64,000 nt of DNA from Umezawaea sp049997955 (GCA_049997955.1 JAEBDY010000018.1:1-64000); one strand, 5' to 3'; positions 35,142-48,900 are shown, counted from the first letter of the stretch. Numbers and translations: made by a program. Notes: generated by a model not told the origin, from the letters alone.

Positions 35142-36915
35142 CCGAGCCCCCGGACTCGCGCTCGCGCACGACCAGCCAGTCGCCGATGGCCAGCGCGTCG
35201 ATGGTGGAGCGGGCGTAGGTGGCGACGGCTTCGAGCGGGGTGCGCACGATCGGCTGGCCGCGCAGGTTGAACGAGGTGTTGAGGACGACGGGGGTGCCGT
35301 GGTCCTCGCCGAAGCGCCGGATCAGGGCGTGGAAGCGCGGGGCGGACTCCTGTTCGACGACCTGGACCCTGGCGGAGCCGTCGACGTGGGTGATCGACGA
35401 CAGTTGGTCGCGGTACTTCTCCCGCACCTGCGTGACGAACAGCATGTGCCGGAAGCGGCCTTCCTGGCCGGGCTCGATGTCGAAGTACTCGCCGGCCTTC
35501 TCCGCGATCACCGCGGGCGCGAAGGGCCGGAACTCCTCGCGCTGCTTGACCACCGTGTTCAGGTGCTCGCGCATGTTCGGCACGGACGGGTCGGCGAGGA
35601 TGCTGCGGTTGCCGAGGGCTCGCGGGCCGAACTCCATCCGCCCCTGGTGCCAGGCGACCACCGAGCCGGAGCCGATGAGGACGGATACCTCCTTCAGCAG
35701 CGACTCGCCGGGCAGGTGGCGCACCTGGTGCCCGGACCCGAGGGTGCCCAGGGCCGCCTCGATGTCGGCGTCGCCGAACTCCTCGCCCCAGTACGGCATT
35801 CCCATGGGCGACGGGTCGGCGGGGACGTGCTCGCGCAGGACGTGCAGCGCCGCGCCGAGCGCGGTGCCGTCGTCGCCCGCCGCGGGCTGGACGAAGACCC
35901 GGTCGAACAGGCCGCTGCGGGAGATCAGGCCGTTGGCGGTGCAGTTGAGCGCGACACCGCCCGCCAGGCACAGGTTCGCGGAGGTCTTGCCGGTGGCGGC
36001 GAGGCCGTCGCGCAGCACGAAGAGGAGGGCTTCCTCCACCGACCGCTGGAGCACGGCGGCGATGTCCATGTGCCGCTGCGAGATCGGCGCGTCGGGGTGG
36101 CGCGTGGGCCCGAAGATCTCCTCCAGGCGGCGGATCGCGCCCTGGTGGGTCTCGCGCTCCTCGGGGGTCCGGTCGAACGCCAGCAGCGGCACGGCCAGAT
36201 CGCCGCCCGGCCGGAGGGAGACCAGTTCGGCGTCCGGGAAGACGCCGGTGTCGCCGTAGGGCGCGAGGCCCATCACCTTGTACTCGTCCATGCCGGGCAG
36301 GAAGCCGAGGTACTGGGTGACGACGCTGTAGAGGATGCCGAGCGAGGCGGCGATGGGGTAGGTGCGCACCGCCTCCAGGGCGCCGCCGTCGCCGCTGAAC
36401 AGCGACGTCGACTCCGACTCCCCCATCCCGTCGGTCACGAGCACCACGGCGTCGCGGAAGCCGCTCAGGTGGTACGCGCTCGCGGCGTGCGCCAGGTGGT
36501 GGGGAACGCGGACGAGCTTGCGCTCCCAGTCCTGGTCCGGGTAGTGCGCCCGCAGCACGTCGAGCTGGACCTCCTCGCTGTACGCCTCCCGGTACCAGCG
36601 CTTGAGGTAGTCGTCGAGCTCGAAGGCGGGCGACGGCTCGTAGCGGAAGCCGTGGGCGACGAGGTCCACGTCGTCCAGCGTCACGCCCGCCATGCGCAGG
36701 CACGCCTCGACGGCGTCGACGGGGAACCTGCCGGTGCCCTTGTCGCCGTCGTGGCGCTCCTGCGCCGAAGCCGCGATGACGCCGTTCTCGTCGACCAGCG
36801 CGGCGGCCGAGTCGAGCCCCTGCACCAGGCGCTGTTCGCGCCAGTCGAGTCCGGGCATCATCCGCTTCTTGAGCGCAGCGGTCCGGTCGAGCCCGCTGAT
36901 TCCGAGGACCAGCAC
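35134..36915 (-). CDS. NodU/CmcH/TobZ-family O-carbamoyltransferase
   Basis: 593 residues. N-terminal Kae1-like half: metal-binding PHHLAHAASAY (139-143), VTDGMGE, YLGFLPGMDEYKVMGLAPYG, LAGGVALNC, and GDDGTALGAAL. The C-terminal YrdC-like half has GRMEFGPRALGNRSI, FRPFAPAV and NTSFNLRGQPIV. These enzymes use carbamoyl phosphate and ATP to place a carbamoyl group on a hydroxyl (cephem, tobramycin, novobiocin pathways). The start is GTG 36915 behind GGAGATTGAC, one base after the NRPS stop. The likely acceptor is a hydroxyl of the peptide, for example a Thr-type residue, before or after release. Target position cannot be read from sequence. Length and motifs are normal. Confidence 0.93.
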   Translation of the reverse strand: MLVLGISGLDRTAALKKRMMPGLDWREQRLVQGLDSAAALVDENGVIAASAQERHDGDKGTGRFPVDAVEACLRMAGVTLDDVDLVAHGFRYEPSPAFELDDYLKRWYREAYSEEVQLDVLRAHYPDQDWERKLVRVPHHLAHAASAYHLSGFRDAVVLVTDGMGESESTSLFSGDGGALEAVRTYPIAASLGILYSVVTQYLGFLPGMDEYKVMGLAPYGDTGVFPDAELVSLRPGGDLAVPLLAFDRTPEERETHQGAIRRLEEIFGPTRHPDAPISQRHMDIAAVLQRSVEEALLFVLRDGLAATGKTSANLCLAGGVALNCTANGLISRSGLFDRVFVQPAAGDDGTALGAALHVLREHVPADPSPMGMPYWGEEFGDADIEAALGTLGSGHQVRHLPGESLLKEVSVLIGSGSVVAWHQGRMEFGPRALGNRSILADPSVPNMREHLNTVVKQREEFRPFAPAVIAEKAGEYFDIEPGQEGRFRHMLFVTQVREKYRDQLSSITHVDGSARVQVVEQESAPRFHALIRRFGEDHGTPVVLNTSFNLRGQPIVRTPLEAVATYARSTIDALAIGDWLVVRERESGGSDD

Positions 36916-36916
36916 G

Positions 36917-39900
36917 TCAATCTCCTGTCTGTGCGGTGGAGCCGCGGAGGGCGTCGGCCACGGCCTTCACCCGTGGTCGGCGCATGAGCTGGAAGTGGTC
37001 GCCGTCGACGTGGGTGACCGCGAGGGTTCCGGTCAGGCCGCGCCACGCCTCGGCGACGAGGTCGCCGCCTTCCCCGGACGCGAGGACGAGGTCGGTCGGG
37101 CCGTCGAACGCCGCCGGGCGGTGGTCCACGAGCCCGGTGAACATGTCGCGCCAGAAGGCCATGAGCGCGGCGGCGGTGGCCCCGTCGAGCCCGGCCACGG
37201 CCTCGGGGTCCACGCCGAGCGTGACGAACAGCCGGTCGGCCCCCTCGAACCGCAGCAGTGGCGCGGGCCCCTGGTCCAGGACGTCGCCGCGAAGCGCGTC
37301 GAGGGTGGCGATGTCCAGGCGTTCCGCGTCCACGTCGGCGATGCGCCGCGGATCGGAGTCGACGAGCACCAGGCGGTGGACGCGGATTCCCCGGTCGGTC
37401 AGCGCGCGGGCCAGCGCGTGGGCGATGACGCCGCCCGCCGACCAGCCCGCGACCACCGGCTCGCGGTCCCCGAGCACCGGCACCAGTTCGTCGGCGTACC
37501 GCTCGGCCAGCCCGGCGAGGTGCGTCGCGCCGGAGTCCTCGCCGCCGATGCCGCCCTGCACCCCGAACGCCTCGAAGTCGGCCGCCACCTCCGCGAGGAG
37601 GTCCAGGTAGCTGAACAGCGTGCCTCCGACGGGGTGCACGAGGACGAGCGGGCGAGCACCGCGGACGCCACCGAGGGGAACGACGGCGCGGCTCTCGGCG
37701 GGTCCGCTGCGGGCCAGCAGTTCGTCGATCCGTTCGGCCTGGTCCGCGATGGTGGACGCTGTGTACAGGTGGGCCAGCGGGATCTCGGCCGCGAAGTCGC
37801 GGCTCAGCGCCATCGTGAGGCGGATGGCGAGCAGGGAATGGCCGCCCAGGGCGAAGAAGTCGTCGTGCACGCCGACGTCCGCCACGCCGAGCACCGCCCG
37901 CCACGCGTCGGCGATCCGCCGCTCGGTCCCGTTCCGCGGGGCCACGACGTCCTGGCGGGGAAGCCGGGCGTCAACGTCGTCCGGAGCGGTCAGCGCCTTG
38001 CGGTCGAGCTTGCCGCCGACGGTCATCGGCAGCGCGTCGACCGTCACCAGCACCGTCGGGACCGCCGCGGCCGGGAGCCTGCCGAGCAGGTGCTCGCGGA
38101 TCCGCGCCCGGTCCAGGGCGGTGCCGTTGGCCGGAACCAGGTGGGCGACCAGCCGCAGCCGCCCGTCCGCGCCGGAGCGGTGGGCGGAGACGGCCGCCGC
38201 GTCGATCGCGGGATGGGCGCGCAGCACGGCTTCGACCTCCTCGGGTTCCACCCGCTGGCCCTGGATCTTGACCTGGTGGTCGTTGCGGCCGAGGAACTCG
38301 ATCTGCCCGTCCACCGTGTACCGACCGAGGTCGCCGGTCCGGTACAGCCGGCTTCCCGGCTCGCCCCACGGATCGGGCACGAACACCGCGGCCGTCGCGC
38401 CGGGTCGTCGCACGTATCCGCGGCCCACACCGGGTCCACCGATCACGATCTCGCCGGGCGATCCCGGCGGCACCTGGTGCAGGTCCTCGTCCACCAGGTG
38501 CACCCGCACGTTCCCGTACGGCCTGCCGATCACCGACGACTCGTGCGCGCCGATGTCCGCGTACGCCGCGTCGACCGTCACCTCGGCGGGCCCGTACATG
38601 TTGTGCGCGACCACATCGGGGTGCGCGCGGAAGGTCTGCCACAGGTCGGGAGGGCACACCTCCCCGCCGAACGCGATCAGCTTCGGCGGGTGCGGGGCGT
38701 CCAGCAGTCCCGCTTCCACCATGACCTGGACCTGCGAGGTGGCGACGTCGATGACGTCCACCGCCCGCGCCGGGTCCTGGGCCAGTTCGACCAGGTGGCG
38801 GGGATCCCGTCCGTCCACACCGGACACCACCAGCAGCAGGTGGCCGTCCAGCAGCGGCAGGACCTGCGTCAGGAAGAAGTCGGAGATGAACGCCGACGTG
38901 CCGGTCAGCACGCGGGCCTGCCCCCCGACCGCCAGTCCGGCCCGCCGCATCCGGGGCAGCAGCAGGGTTTCCGCGTAGTTGGCCAGGCCGCCGTGGTCGA
39001 CCATCACGCCCTTCGGGCGACCCGTCGACCCCGACGTGAACATCACGTACGCCAGGTCCCGGGCCCCCACCAGCGGCAGGTCCACCTCCGGCACGTCGGC
39101 GTCCGACTCCGGCGAGAGGGTCGTCCACGAGCCGGGCACGGTCGACGCGTCCAGCGACACGACCACCGCCGGGACCGCGTCCGCCACCATCACGTCCAAC
39201 CTCGCGGCGGGCAGTTCCGGGTCCAGGGGCAGGAACGCGCCGCCGGACTTCCACGCCGCCCACACGGCGACGACCGCGTCGACTCCGGGCCGCAGGTGCA
39301 GACCCACGACATCGCCCCGCCGCACACCCGCCGCCACCAGCCGCCGAGCCAGCACCTCGCTCTGCGCGTCCAGCTCCGCGAAGCTCAACCGCTCCTCGCC
39401 CGACTCGACCGCGACGGCGTCCGGCCACAGCCCGGCGCGCTCGCGGAACAGCTCGTGGACGGGCGTGGCGCACACGGGCGCGGCGGTGTCCCCGGTCCAC
39501 CCGGCGACGCGCCGCTGTTCGCGGTCGCTCGCGCGCAGGAGTTCCGCCACCGCGATCCGCGGGGACCCGCTCACCACGTCCAGCAGGCCCGCGAACGACG
39601 TCACCAGGTCCTCGGCCGCGCCGACCTCGAACAGCCCGGTGTTCAGCGCCAGGGACAGGTCGAGCCCGTCGGCCGTGCGCGTCGTGGCGAGGGACAGGTC
39701 GAACCGGTCGGCGCCGCCCTCGATCGGCAGGTCGCGGAGGACCAGGTCGGTGGACGCCTGATCGGCCGCGCGGTCGGAGGGACCCGTACCCGCCGTGAAG
39801 GAGAACATGGTGCGGAACAACGGGTTCGCGCTCTCGGCACGGTCCGGTGCCACCGCCCGGACCACCTGCTCGAAGGGTGCCTCCTGGTGGGCGAACGCCC

Positions 39901-42900
39901 CCAGCACCACCTCCCGCACCCGCTCCAGGTGCGCGACGAAGTCGTCCTCCGGACGGACCACCACGCGCAACGCCACCGTGTTCACGAAGAAACCCACCAC
40001 CGGAGCGAGATCGGCGTGCGTCCGCCCGGACACCGGGACGCCGACGGTGAAGTCGCGCTCGCCGGAACGGCGGGCGAGCAGCAGGCAGTACACGGCCAGG
40101 TAGACCATGAAGTCGGTGGCCCCGACCTGTGCGCGGACCCGGTCGAGCCCGGTCACCGCGTCGGCGGGGACGGTGCGCGAACTCGCCTCGAACGCCGCGA
40201 CGCCACCCTGCCCGCGGCTGCTCGGCGAGCGCGGCCACGGTGCGGGCGCGCCGTCGAGCGCCTGCCGCCAGTAGGCGAGGTCGTCGTCCGCCCGCCGCTC
40301 GACGAGGTCGCGGTGCCAGACCGCGTAGTCGGCGTAGGAGACGGCCAGCGGGGCCAGCCCGGCCGCCTCGACGTCACCGCCCGCCCGGTACAGCGCCCGG
40401 AACTCCTGCTCGAAGATGTCCGAGGACCACTCGTCGATCGCGACGTGGTGCGCCACGAACAGCACCACGTGCCGATCCGGCGCGGTGCGCCAGGCGGTCA
40501 CGCGCAGCACCGGCCCGGCGCTGAGGTCGAACGGCCGCCGCACCTCCCTGTCGACGAGCCCCGGCAGGTCGGCCTCGGCGGCGTCCCGCACCACCGGACC
40601 GCTCCAGGCCGCAGTGCCGACGCGTTGCACCACCCGGCCTTCCGCGTCGACGTGCAACGTCGTGCGGAAGGACTCGTGGCGCTCGACCAGTGCGGCCACC
40701 ACAGCTTCCAGCACCGTCGTGTCGAGGTCGCCACGCACCTCGTAGCCCCAGGGGACGTGGTACGTCGAGCTTTCCGGAGCGAGCTGCCAGAGGAACCACT
40801 GCCGTTCCTGCGCGTGCGAAGCGGGCAGGTCACGCCCCGCGCCGCGGTCCACCCGCGGAATCCCCGCGACCACACCCGCCGCGGCGCTCCGGTCGATCAG
40901 CTCGGCCTGCCCCGCGATGGTCGGGTGCGCGAACACCTCGTGCAGCGCCAGGTCCGCGCCCAGCTCCGCCCTGACCCGCATCGCGAGCCGGACGGCGAGC
41001 AGGGAATGCCCACCCACGGCGAAGAAGTCCTCGTGCACGTCGACTTCGGCCAGACCCAGCACCGCTCGCCACGCGTCGGCGATCCCCCGCTCGGTCACCG
41101 TCCGCGGCGCCACCACGTCCCGACCGAAGAGCTGCGTCCCGACGTCGTCCGGCACGGTCAGCGCCTTGCGGTCGAGCTTGCCGCCCGCCGTCATCGGCAG
41201 CGCGTCGACCGGCACCAGCACCGTCGGGATCGCGGCGGCCGGAAGCAGGCCGGCCAGGTGCGCGCGGATGCCGTCCCGGTCGAGAACGGCCCCCTGGGCC
41301 ACGACCAGGTGCGCGACCAACCGCAGCCGCCCGTCCGCGCCGAAGCGGTGCGCGCCGACCGCCGCCGCCTCGATCGCGGAGTGGCCGCGCAGCACGGCCT
41401 CGACCCCTTCCGGCTCGACGCGCTGGCCCTGGATCTTGACCTGGTGGTCGTTGCGGCCGAGGAATTCGATCTGGCCGTCCACCGTGTACCGACCGAGGTC
41501 GCCGGTCCGGTACAGCCGACTTCCGGGCTCGCCGAACGGGTCAGGTACGAACACGGCCGCCGTCGCGCCGGGCCGCCGCACGTATCCGCGGCCCACACCG
41601 GGTCCACCGATCACGATCTCGCCGACCGCTCCTGGCGGCACCAGGCCCAGGTGCGAGTCGACCAGGTGCACCCGCGCGTTGCCGTACGGCCGCCCGATCA
41701 CCGGCGACGCGTGCTCACCCAGGTCCGCGAAGGTCACGTCGACCGTCGTCTCGGCGGGCCCGTACATGTTCTGCGCGACGACCTGGGGGTGCGCGCGGAG
41801 CGCGTGCCACAGGTCGGGCGGGCACGCCTCGCCGCCGAACGCGATCAGCTTCGGCGGGTGCGGGGCGTCCAGCAGCCCCGCTTCCACCATCACCTGGATC
41901 TGCGAGGTGGTGGCGTCGACGAGGTCGACCGCCCGAGCCGGGTCCTGCGCCAGCTCGACCAGGTGCCGCGGATCCCGACCTTCGGCACCGGACAGCACGA
42001 CCAGCCGGTGGCCGTCGAGCAGCGGCAGGATCTGGCTCAGGAAGAAGTCGGAGATGAACGCCGACGTCCCCGTCAGCACCCGACACCGCCCGCCGACCCC
42101 GAGCCCGGCCCGCCGCATCCGGGGCAGGATAAGGACTTCCGCGAAGTTGGCCAGGTTGCCGTGGTCGACCATCACGCCCTTCGGACGACCCGTCGACCCC
42201 GACGTGAACATCACGTACGCCAAGTCCCGCGCACCCACCAGCGGCAGGGCCGCGTCCGGCACGTCGTCACCGGCCGGGGACAGAGTCGGCCACGAACCGG
42301 GCACGGTCGCCGCGTCCTGCGACAGCACGACCGTCGGAGACGCGTCCGCCACCATCACATCGAGCTGCGCCGGTGGCAGTTCCGGGTCCAACGGCAGGAA
42401 CGCGCCGCCGGACTTCCAGGCCGCCCACACGGCGACGACCGCGGTGACACCGGGCAGCAGGTGCAGACCCACGACGTCGCCACGACGCACACCGGCCGCC
42501 ACGAGACGTCGAGCCAGCACCTCGCTGCGCTCGTCCAGTTCCTTGTAGCTCAACCGCTCCTCGCCCGACTCGACCGCGACGGCGTCCGGCCACAGCCCCA
42601 CCCGCTCGCGGAACGACTCGTGCACGACGCGGTGTTCCACCGCGTCGCCCGTCTGCCCGGTCCACGCGGCCAGGCGTTCCCGGTCGCGCCGACTCGCGCG
42701 CAGGAAGTCGGCCACGGCGGTGTGCGGAGAGCCCGCCACCGCGTGCAGCAGATCGGCGAACGACGTCACCAGGTCCTGCGCCGCCGGTGCCGCGAAGCAC
42801 TGGCCGCCGAACTCCAGGTTCAGGTGGAGTCCGTTGGCCGTGCGCGTCGTGGAGAGGGACAGGTCGAAGCGGTCGTTGCCACCGCTGAGGGGCAGTTCGC

Positions 42901-45900
42901 CCACGGTCAGACCGCTGGGAGCGCTGTGCGCCAGGCGATCCGCATAGTGCCCGCCCTCCGTAAAGGAGAACATGGTGCGGAACAACGGGTTCGCGCTCTC
43001 GGCACGGTCCGGCGCCACCGCCCGGACCACCTGCTCAAAGGGTGCTTCCTGGTGCGCGAACGCTCCCAGCACCACCTCGCGCACCCGTTCCAGGTGCGCG
43101 ACGAAGTCGTCCTCCGGACGAACGGCCACCCGCAACGCCACCGTGTTCACGAAGAAACCCACCACCGGAGCGAGATCCGCGTGCGCCCGACCGGACACCG
43201 GAACGCCCACGGTGAACTCGCGGTCGCCCGACTGGCGGGCGAGCAGCAGGGAGTACACGGCCAGGTAGACCATGAAGTCGGTGGCCCCGACCTGTGCGCG
43301 GACCCGGTCGAGACCGGTCAACGCGTCGGCGGGAACGGTGTGCGTGAGTTCTCCGGCCGTAGGGACGGCGTTCTCCCCCAGCGCGTGCGGCCAGGAGGAC
43401 GTGGTGCCGTCGAGGGCCCGTCGCCAGTAGGCGAGGTCCTCGTCCGCCCTGCCCTCCACCAGTTCCCGGTGCCAGACGGCGTAGTCGGCGTAGGAGACGG
43501 TCAACGGGGCCAGCCCGGCGGCCGCGACGTCACCGCCCGCCCGGTACAGCGCCCAGAACTCCTGCTCGACGACGTCCAGCGACCACTCGTCGATCGCGAC
43601 GTGGTGCGCCACGAACAGCACCACGTGCCGATCCGGCGCGATGCGCCAGACGGTCACGCGGAACACCGGCCCGGCGCCCAGGTCGAACGGCCGCCGCACC
43701 TCCCTGTCGACGAGCCCCGACAACTCGGCCTCGGCAACCTCCCGCACGGCCAGGTCACCGCTCCACCCGGCGGCGACGCGCTGCACCACCCGGCCCTCGT
43801 CGTCCACGTGCAGCGTGGTGCGGAAGGACTCGTGGCGCTCGACCAGCGTCTCGACCGCCGCGCCCACCGCGGCCACGTCGAGGTCGCCGCGCACCTCGTA
43901 ACCCCAGGGGACGTGGTACGTCGAGCTTTCCGGAGCGAGCTGCCAGAGGAACCACTGCCGTTCCTGCGCGTGCGAGGCGGGCAGGTCGCGGCCTTCCTCG
44001 CGAACCACCCGAGGAATCCCCGACACCGCGGTCGATGCCGCGCGCCGGTCGATCAGCTCGGCCTGGCCCGCGATGGTCGGGTGCGCGAACACCTCGTGCA
44101 GCGCCAGGTCGACCCCGAGGTCCGCCCTGACCCGCATGGCGAGCCGGACGGCCAGGAGGGAGTGCCCGCCCAGGGTGAAGAAGTCTTCGTGCACACCGAT
44201 GTGGGCGTCGCCGAGCACCGCCCGCCACGCGGCGGCGATCCTCTGCTCCGTCACCGTTCGAGGCGCGGTCACGTCCGCCGCCTCGACGTCGTCCGGCGCG
44301 GTCAGGGCCAGGCGGTCGAGCTTGCCGCCGACGGTCATCGGCAGCGCGTCGACCGGCACCACCACCGACGGGACCGCCGCCGCGGGGAGCGTGCCCGCCA
44401 GGTGCTCGCGGATCTGCTCCCGGTCGAGCACCGCTCCGGGGGCGAGCACGAGGTGGGCGACGAGCCGCACCCGGCCGTTCGCGCCGGAGCGATGGGCGGA
44501 GACCGCCGCGGCCTCGATCGCGGAGTGCCCGCGCAGCACGGCTTCGACCTCTTCGGGCTCCACCCGCTGGCCCTGGATCTTGACCTGGTGGTCGTTGCGG
44601 CCGAGGAATTCGATCTGGCCGTCCACTGTGTACCGACCGAGGTCGCCGGTCCGGTACAGCCGACTTCCGGGCTCGCCGAACGGGTCAGGTACGAACACGG
44701 CCGCTGTCGCGCCGGGCCGCCGCACGTATCCGCGGCCCACGCCCGGTCCACCGATCACGATCTCGCCGACCGATCCCGGCGGCACCTGGTGCAGGTGCTC
44801 GTCCACTAGGTGCACCCGCGCGTTGCCGTACGGCCTGCCGATCACCGGTGACTCGTGTGCTTGCAGGTTCGCGAAGGTCACGTCGACCGTCGTCTCGGTG
44901 GGCCCGTACTGGTTGTGCGCGACGACGTCCGGGTGCGACCGGAACGCCCGCCACAGGTCCGGCGGGCACGCCTCCCCGCCGAGAGTGATCATCCGCGGCG
45001 GGTGCGGGGCGTCCAGCAGCCCCGCCTCCACCATCACCTGGACCTGCGAGGTGGCGACGTCGATGACGTCCACCGACCGCGCCGGGTCCTGCGCCAGCTC
45101 GACCAGGTGGCGAGGGTCCCGCTGCTCGACACCGGCGAGCACCACCAGCAGGTGGCCGTCCAGCAGTGGCAGGACCTGCGTCAGGAAGAAGTCGGAGATG
45201 AACGCCGACGTGCCGGTCAGCACGCGGGCCTGCTGCCCGGCCGCGATCCCGGCCTGCCGCATCCGGGGCAGGATGAGGACTTCGGCGTAGTTGGCCAGGT
45301 TGCCGTGGTCGACCATCACGCCCTTCGGGCGACCCGTCGACCCCGACGTGAACATCACGTACGCCAGATCACGGGCACCCACCCGAGGCAGGTCCACGTC
45401 CGGCACGTCGTCACCGGCCGGGGACAGGGTCGGCCACGAGCCGGGCACGGTCGCCGGGGAGAGCGACACGACCACGGCCGGAGCCGCGTCCTGCGCCATC
45501 ACCTGGAGCCGGGCCGGGGGCAGTTCCGGGTCCAGGGGCAGGAAAGCGCCGCCGGACTTCCACGCCGCCCACACCGCGACGACCGCGTCGACACCGGGCC
45601 GCAGGTGCAGACCCACCACGTCGCCACGACGCACACCCGCGTCGACGAGTCGCCGTGCCAGGACATCGCTGCGCACGTCCAGTTCCGCGAAGGTCAGCCG
45701 CTCGTCACCGGATTCCACGGCGACGGCTTCCGGCCACGACCCCACCCGCTGGCGGAACGTCTCGTGGACGGGCGTGGTGCTCGCCCGCGGGGCGAGGTCG
45801 CCGGTCCACTGGGCCACGCGGCGCTGTTCGTCGTCGCTCGCGCGCAGGAGTTCCGCCACCGTGGTCCCCGGCGATCCGCCCACCGCGTGCAGCAGGTCGG

Positions 45901-48900
45901 CGAACGAGGACACCAGTTCCCCGGCCACCTCGGCCTCGAACAGGGCGGTGTCGAGCTGGAGCGTCAGGTGCAGGCCTTCGGCCGTGCGCGTCGCGCCGAG
46001 CGACAGGTCGAACCGGTTGCCGCTGCCCTCGATCGGCAGGTCGTGGAGAGCCAGGTCGGCCGGCGCGTGGTCGGCGAGCCGGTCGGTGGAACCGGTGCCC
46101 GCGGCGAAGGAGAACATGGTGTGGAACAACGGGTTCGCGCTCTCGGCGCGATCCGACGCCACCGCGCGGACCACCTGCTCGAAGGGTGCCTCCTGGTGGG
46201 CGAACGCCCCCAGCACGACCTCCCGCACCCGCTCCAGGTGCGCGACGAAGTCGTCCTCCGGGTGGATCACCACGCGCAACGCCAGGGTGTTCACGAAGAA
46301 GCCCACCACCGGAGCGAGATCCGCGTGCGCCCGACCGGACACCGGAACGCCCACCGTGACGTCCCGCTCGCCCGAGCGCCGGGCCAGCAGCAGGCAGTAC
46401 ACGGCCAGGTAGACCATGAAGTCGGTGGCCCCGACCTCCGCGCGGACCCGGTCGAGCGCGGCCAGCGGCTCGGCGGGCACGGTGTGCGACGCGGCCGCGG
46501 CCGCGGAAACGGCCTGCTGCCCACGGGTGTGCGGCCACGGCGGCGGCGCGCCTTCGAGCGTTCGACGCCAGTAGCCCAGGTCCTCGTCCGACTGCCGCTC
46601 GACCAGGTCGCGGTGCCAGACCGCGTAGTCGGCGTAGCGGACGTCCACGGGTGCCAGTCCGGCGCGGGCGGGGTCGCCGCCCGCCCGGTACAGCGCCCAC
46701 AGCTCCTGCTCGAAGATGTCCGAGGACCACTCGTCGATCGCGATGTGGTGCGCGACGAACAGCACCACGTGCCGATCCGGCGCGGTGCGCCAGGCGGTCA
46801 CGCGCAGCACCGGTCCAGTGCCCAGATCGAACGGCTGTCGCACGGCCTGCTCGACCAGCGCGGGCAGATCGGCCTCGGCAGCGTCCAGCGCCGTCAGGCC
46901 ACCCCACTCCGCGGGGCCGACGCGTTGCAGCACAAGGCCTTCGTCGTCGGTGTGCACCGTCGTGCGGAGGGACTCGTGGCGCTCGACCAGTGCGGCCACG
47001 GCGGCGTCCAGCACGGCCGTGTCGAGGTCGCCACGCACCTCGTAACCCCAGGGGACGTGGTAGATCGAGCTTTCCGGGTCGAGCTGCCAGAGGAACCACT
47101 GCCGTTCCTGCGCGTGCGAGGCGGGCAGTTCACGGCCCTCCGCGCGAGGAATCCCGGCGACCGCCACGGTCGCCGCGCGCCCGTCGACCAGCTCGGCCTG
47201 CGCCGCGACGGTCGGCCGCGCGAACACCTCGTGCAGGGGCAGGTCGGCCCCCAGGTCGGCGCTGATCCGCATGGCGAGGCGGATGGCGAGCAGGGAATGG
47301 CCGCCCAGGGCGAAGAAGTCGTCGTGCACGCCGACGCGCGAGACGCCCAGCAACGCCTGCCAGACCGCAGTGATCCGCTGCTCGGTGGCCGTTCGCGGGG
47401 CCACCACGTCCCGCCGGGGAAGAGTCCCCTCGACGTCGTCCGGCACGGTCAGGGCCGCGCGGTCGAGTTTGCCGCCCGCCGTCATCGGCAGCGCGTCCAC
47501 CGGCACCAGCACCGCCGGGACCGCGGCGGCCGGAAGGCGGTCCGCGAGGTAGCCGCGGACGTCGTCCTGGTCCAGCGGCCCACCACCGGCCGCGACCAGG
47601 TGGGCGACCAACCGCAGCCGTCCGTCGGCACCGAAGCGGTGCGCGCCGACCGCCGCCGCCTCGATCCCGGGGTGGCCGCGCAGCACGGCCTCGACCTCTT
47701 CCGGTTCCACCCGCTGGCCGAGGATCTTCACCTGGTGGTCGCCGCGGCCCAGGAACTCGATCTGGCCGTCGACCGTGTACCGCCCGAGGTCACCGGTCCG
47801 GTACAGCCGAGCACCCGGCTCGCCCCACGGATCCGGCACGAACACCGCCGCCGTCGCACCCGGCCGGCGGACGTAGCCCCGGCCCACACCGGCACCACCG
47901 ATCACGATCTCCCCGACCGACCCCGGCGGCACCTGGTCCAGCGCCTCGTCGACCAGGTGCACCCGCACGTTCCCGTACGGCCTGCCGATCACCGACGACT
48001 CGTGGGCGGCGAGGTCCGCGAAGGTCGCGTCGACCGCTGTCTCGGCAGGGCCGTAGGTGTTGTGCACCGCGATGCCGGGGCGGGACCGCAGCGCGTCCCA
48101 CAGGTCGGGCGGGCACACCTCCCCGCCGATGGCGATCAGCTTCGGCGGGTGCGGGGCGTCCAGCAGCCCCGCTTCCACCATCACCTGGACCTGCGAGGTG
48201 GTGGCGTCGATGACGTCCACTGCCCGCGCCGGGTCCTGGGCCAGCTCGACCAGGTGCCGGGGGTCGCGTCCCTCGGCGCCCGAGAGCACCAGCAGCCGGT
48301 GGCCGTCGAGCAGCGGCAGGACCTGTTCGAGGAAGAAGTCGGAGATGAACGCCGACGTCCCCGTCAGCACCCTGGCCTGCTGCCCGGTCGCGATCCCGCC
48401 GACGCGGAACCGGGGCAGCAGAAGGCCTTCCGCGAAGTTGGCCAGGTTGCCGTGGTCGACCATCACGCCCTTCGGGCGACCCGTCGACCCCGACGTGAAC
48501 ATCACGTACGCCAGATCACGGGCACCCACCCGAGGCAGGTCCACGTCCGGCACGGCGTCGGCCGCGTCCGGCGACACGGTCCGCCACGAACCGGGGACCG
48601 TTGCCTCCCGCGACACCACCACCGCCGGAACCGCGTCCGCCACCATCACGTCGAGCCGCGCCACGGGCAGGTCCGGGTCCAGCGGCAGGAAGGCGCCACC
48701 CGCCTTCCACACCGCCCACACCGCGATCAGCGCGTCGAACCCCGGACGCAGGTGCAGGCCCACCACGTCCCCGCGCCGCACACCGGTCGCGACCAGGCGC
48801 CGCGCCAGCACCTCGCTGCGGGTGTCCAGTTCCGCGAAGCTCAGCCGCTCGTCACCCGACTCCACGGCGACGGCGTCCGGCCACGAGGCGGCGCGCGAGC

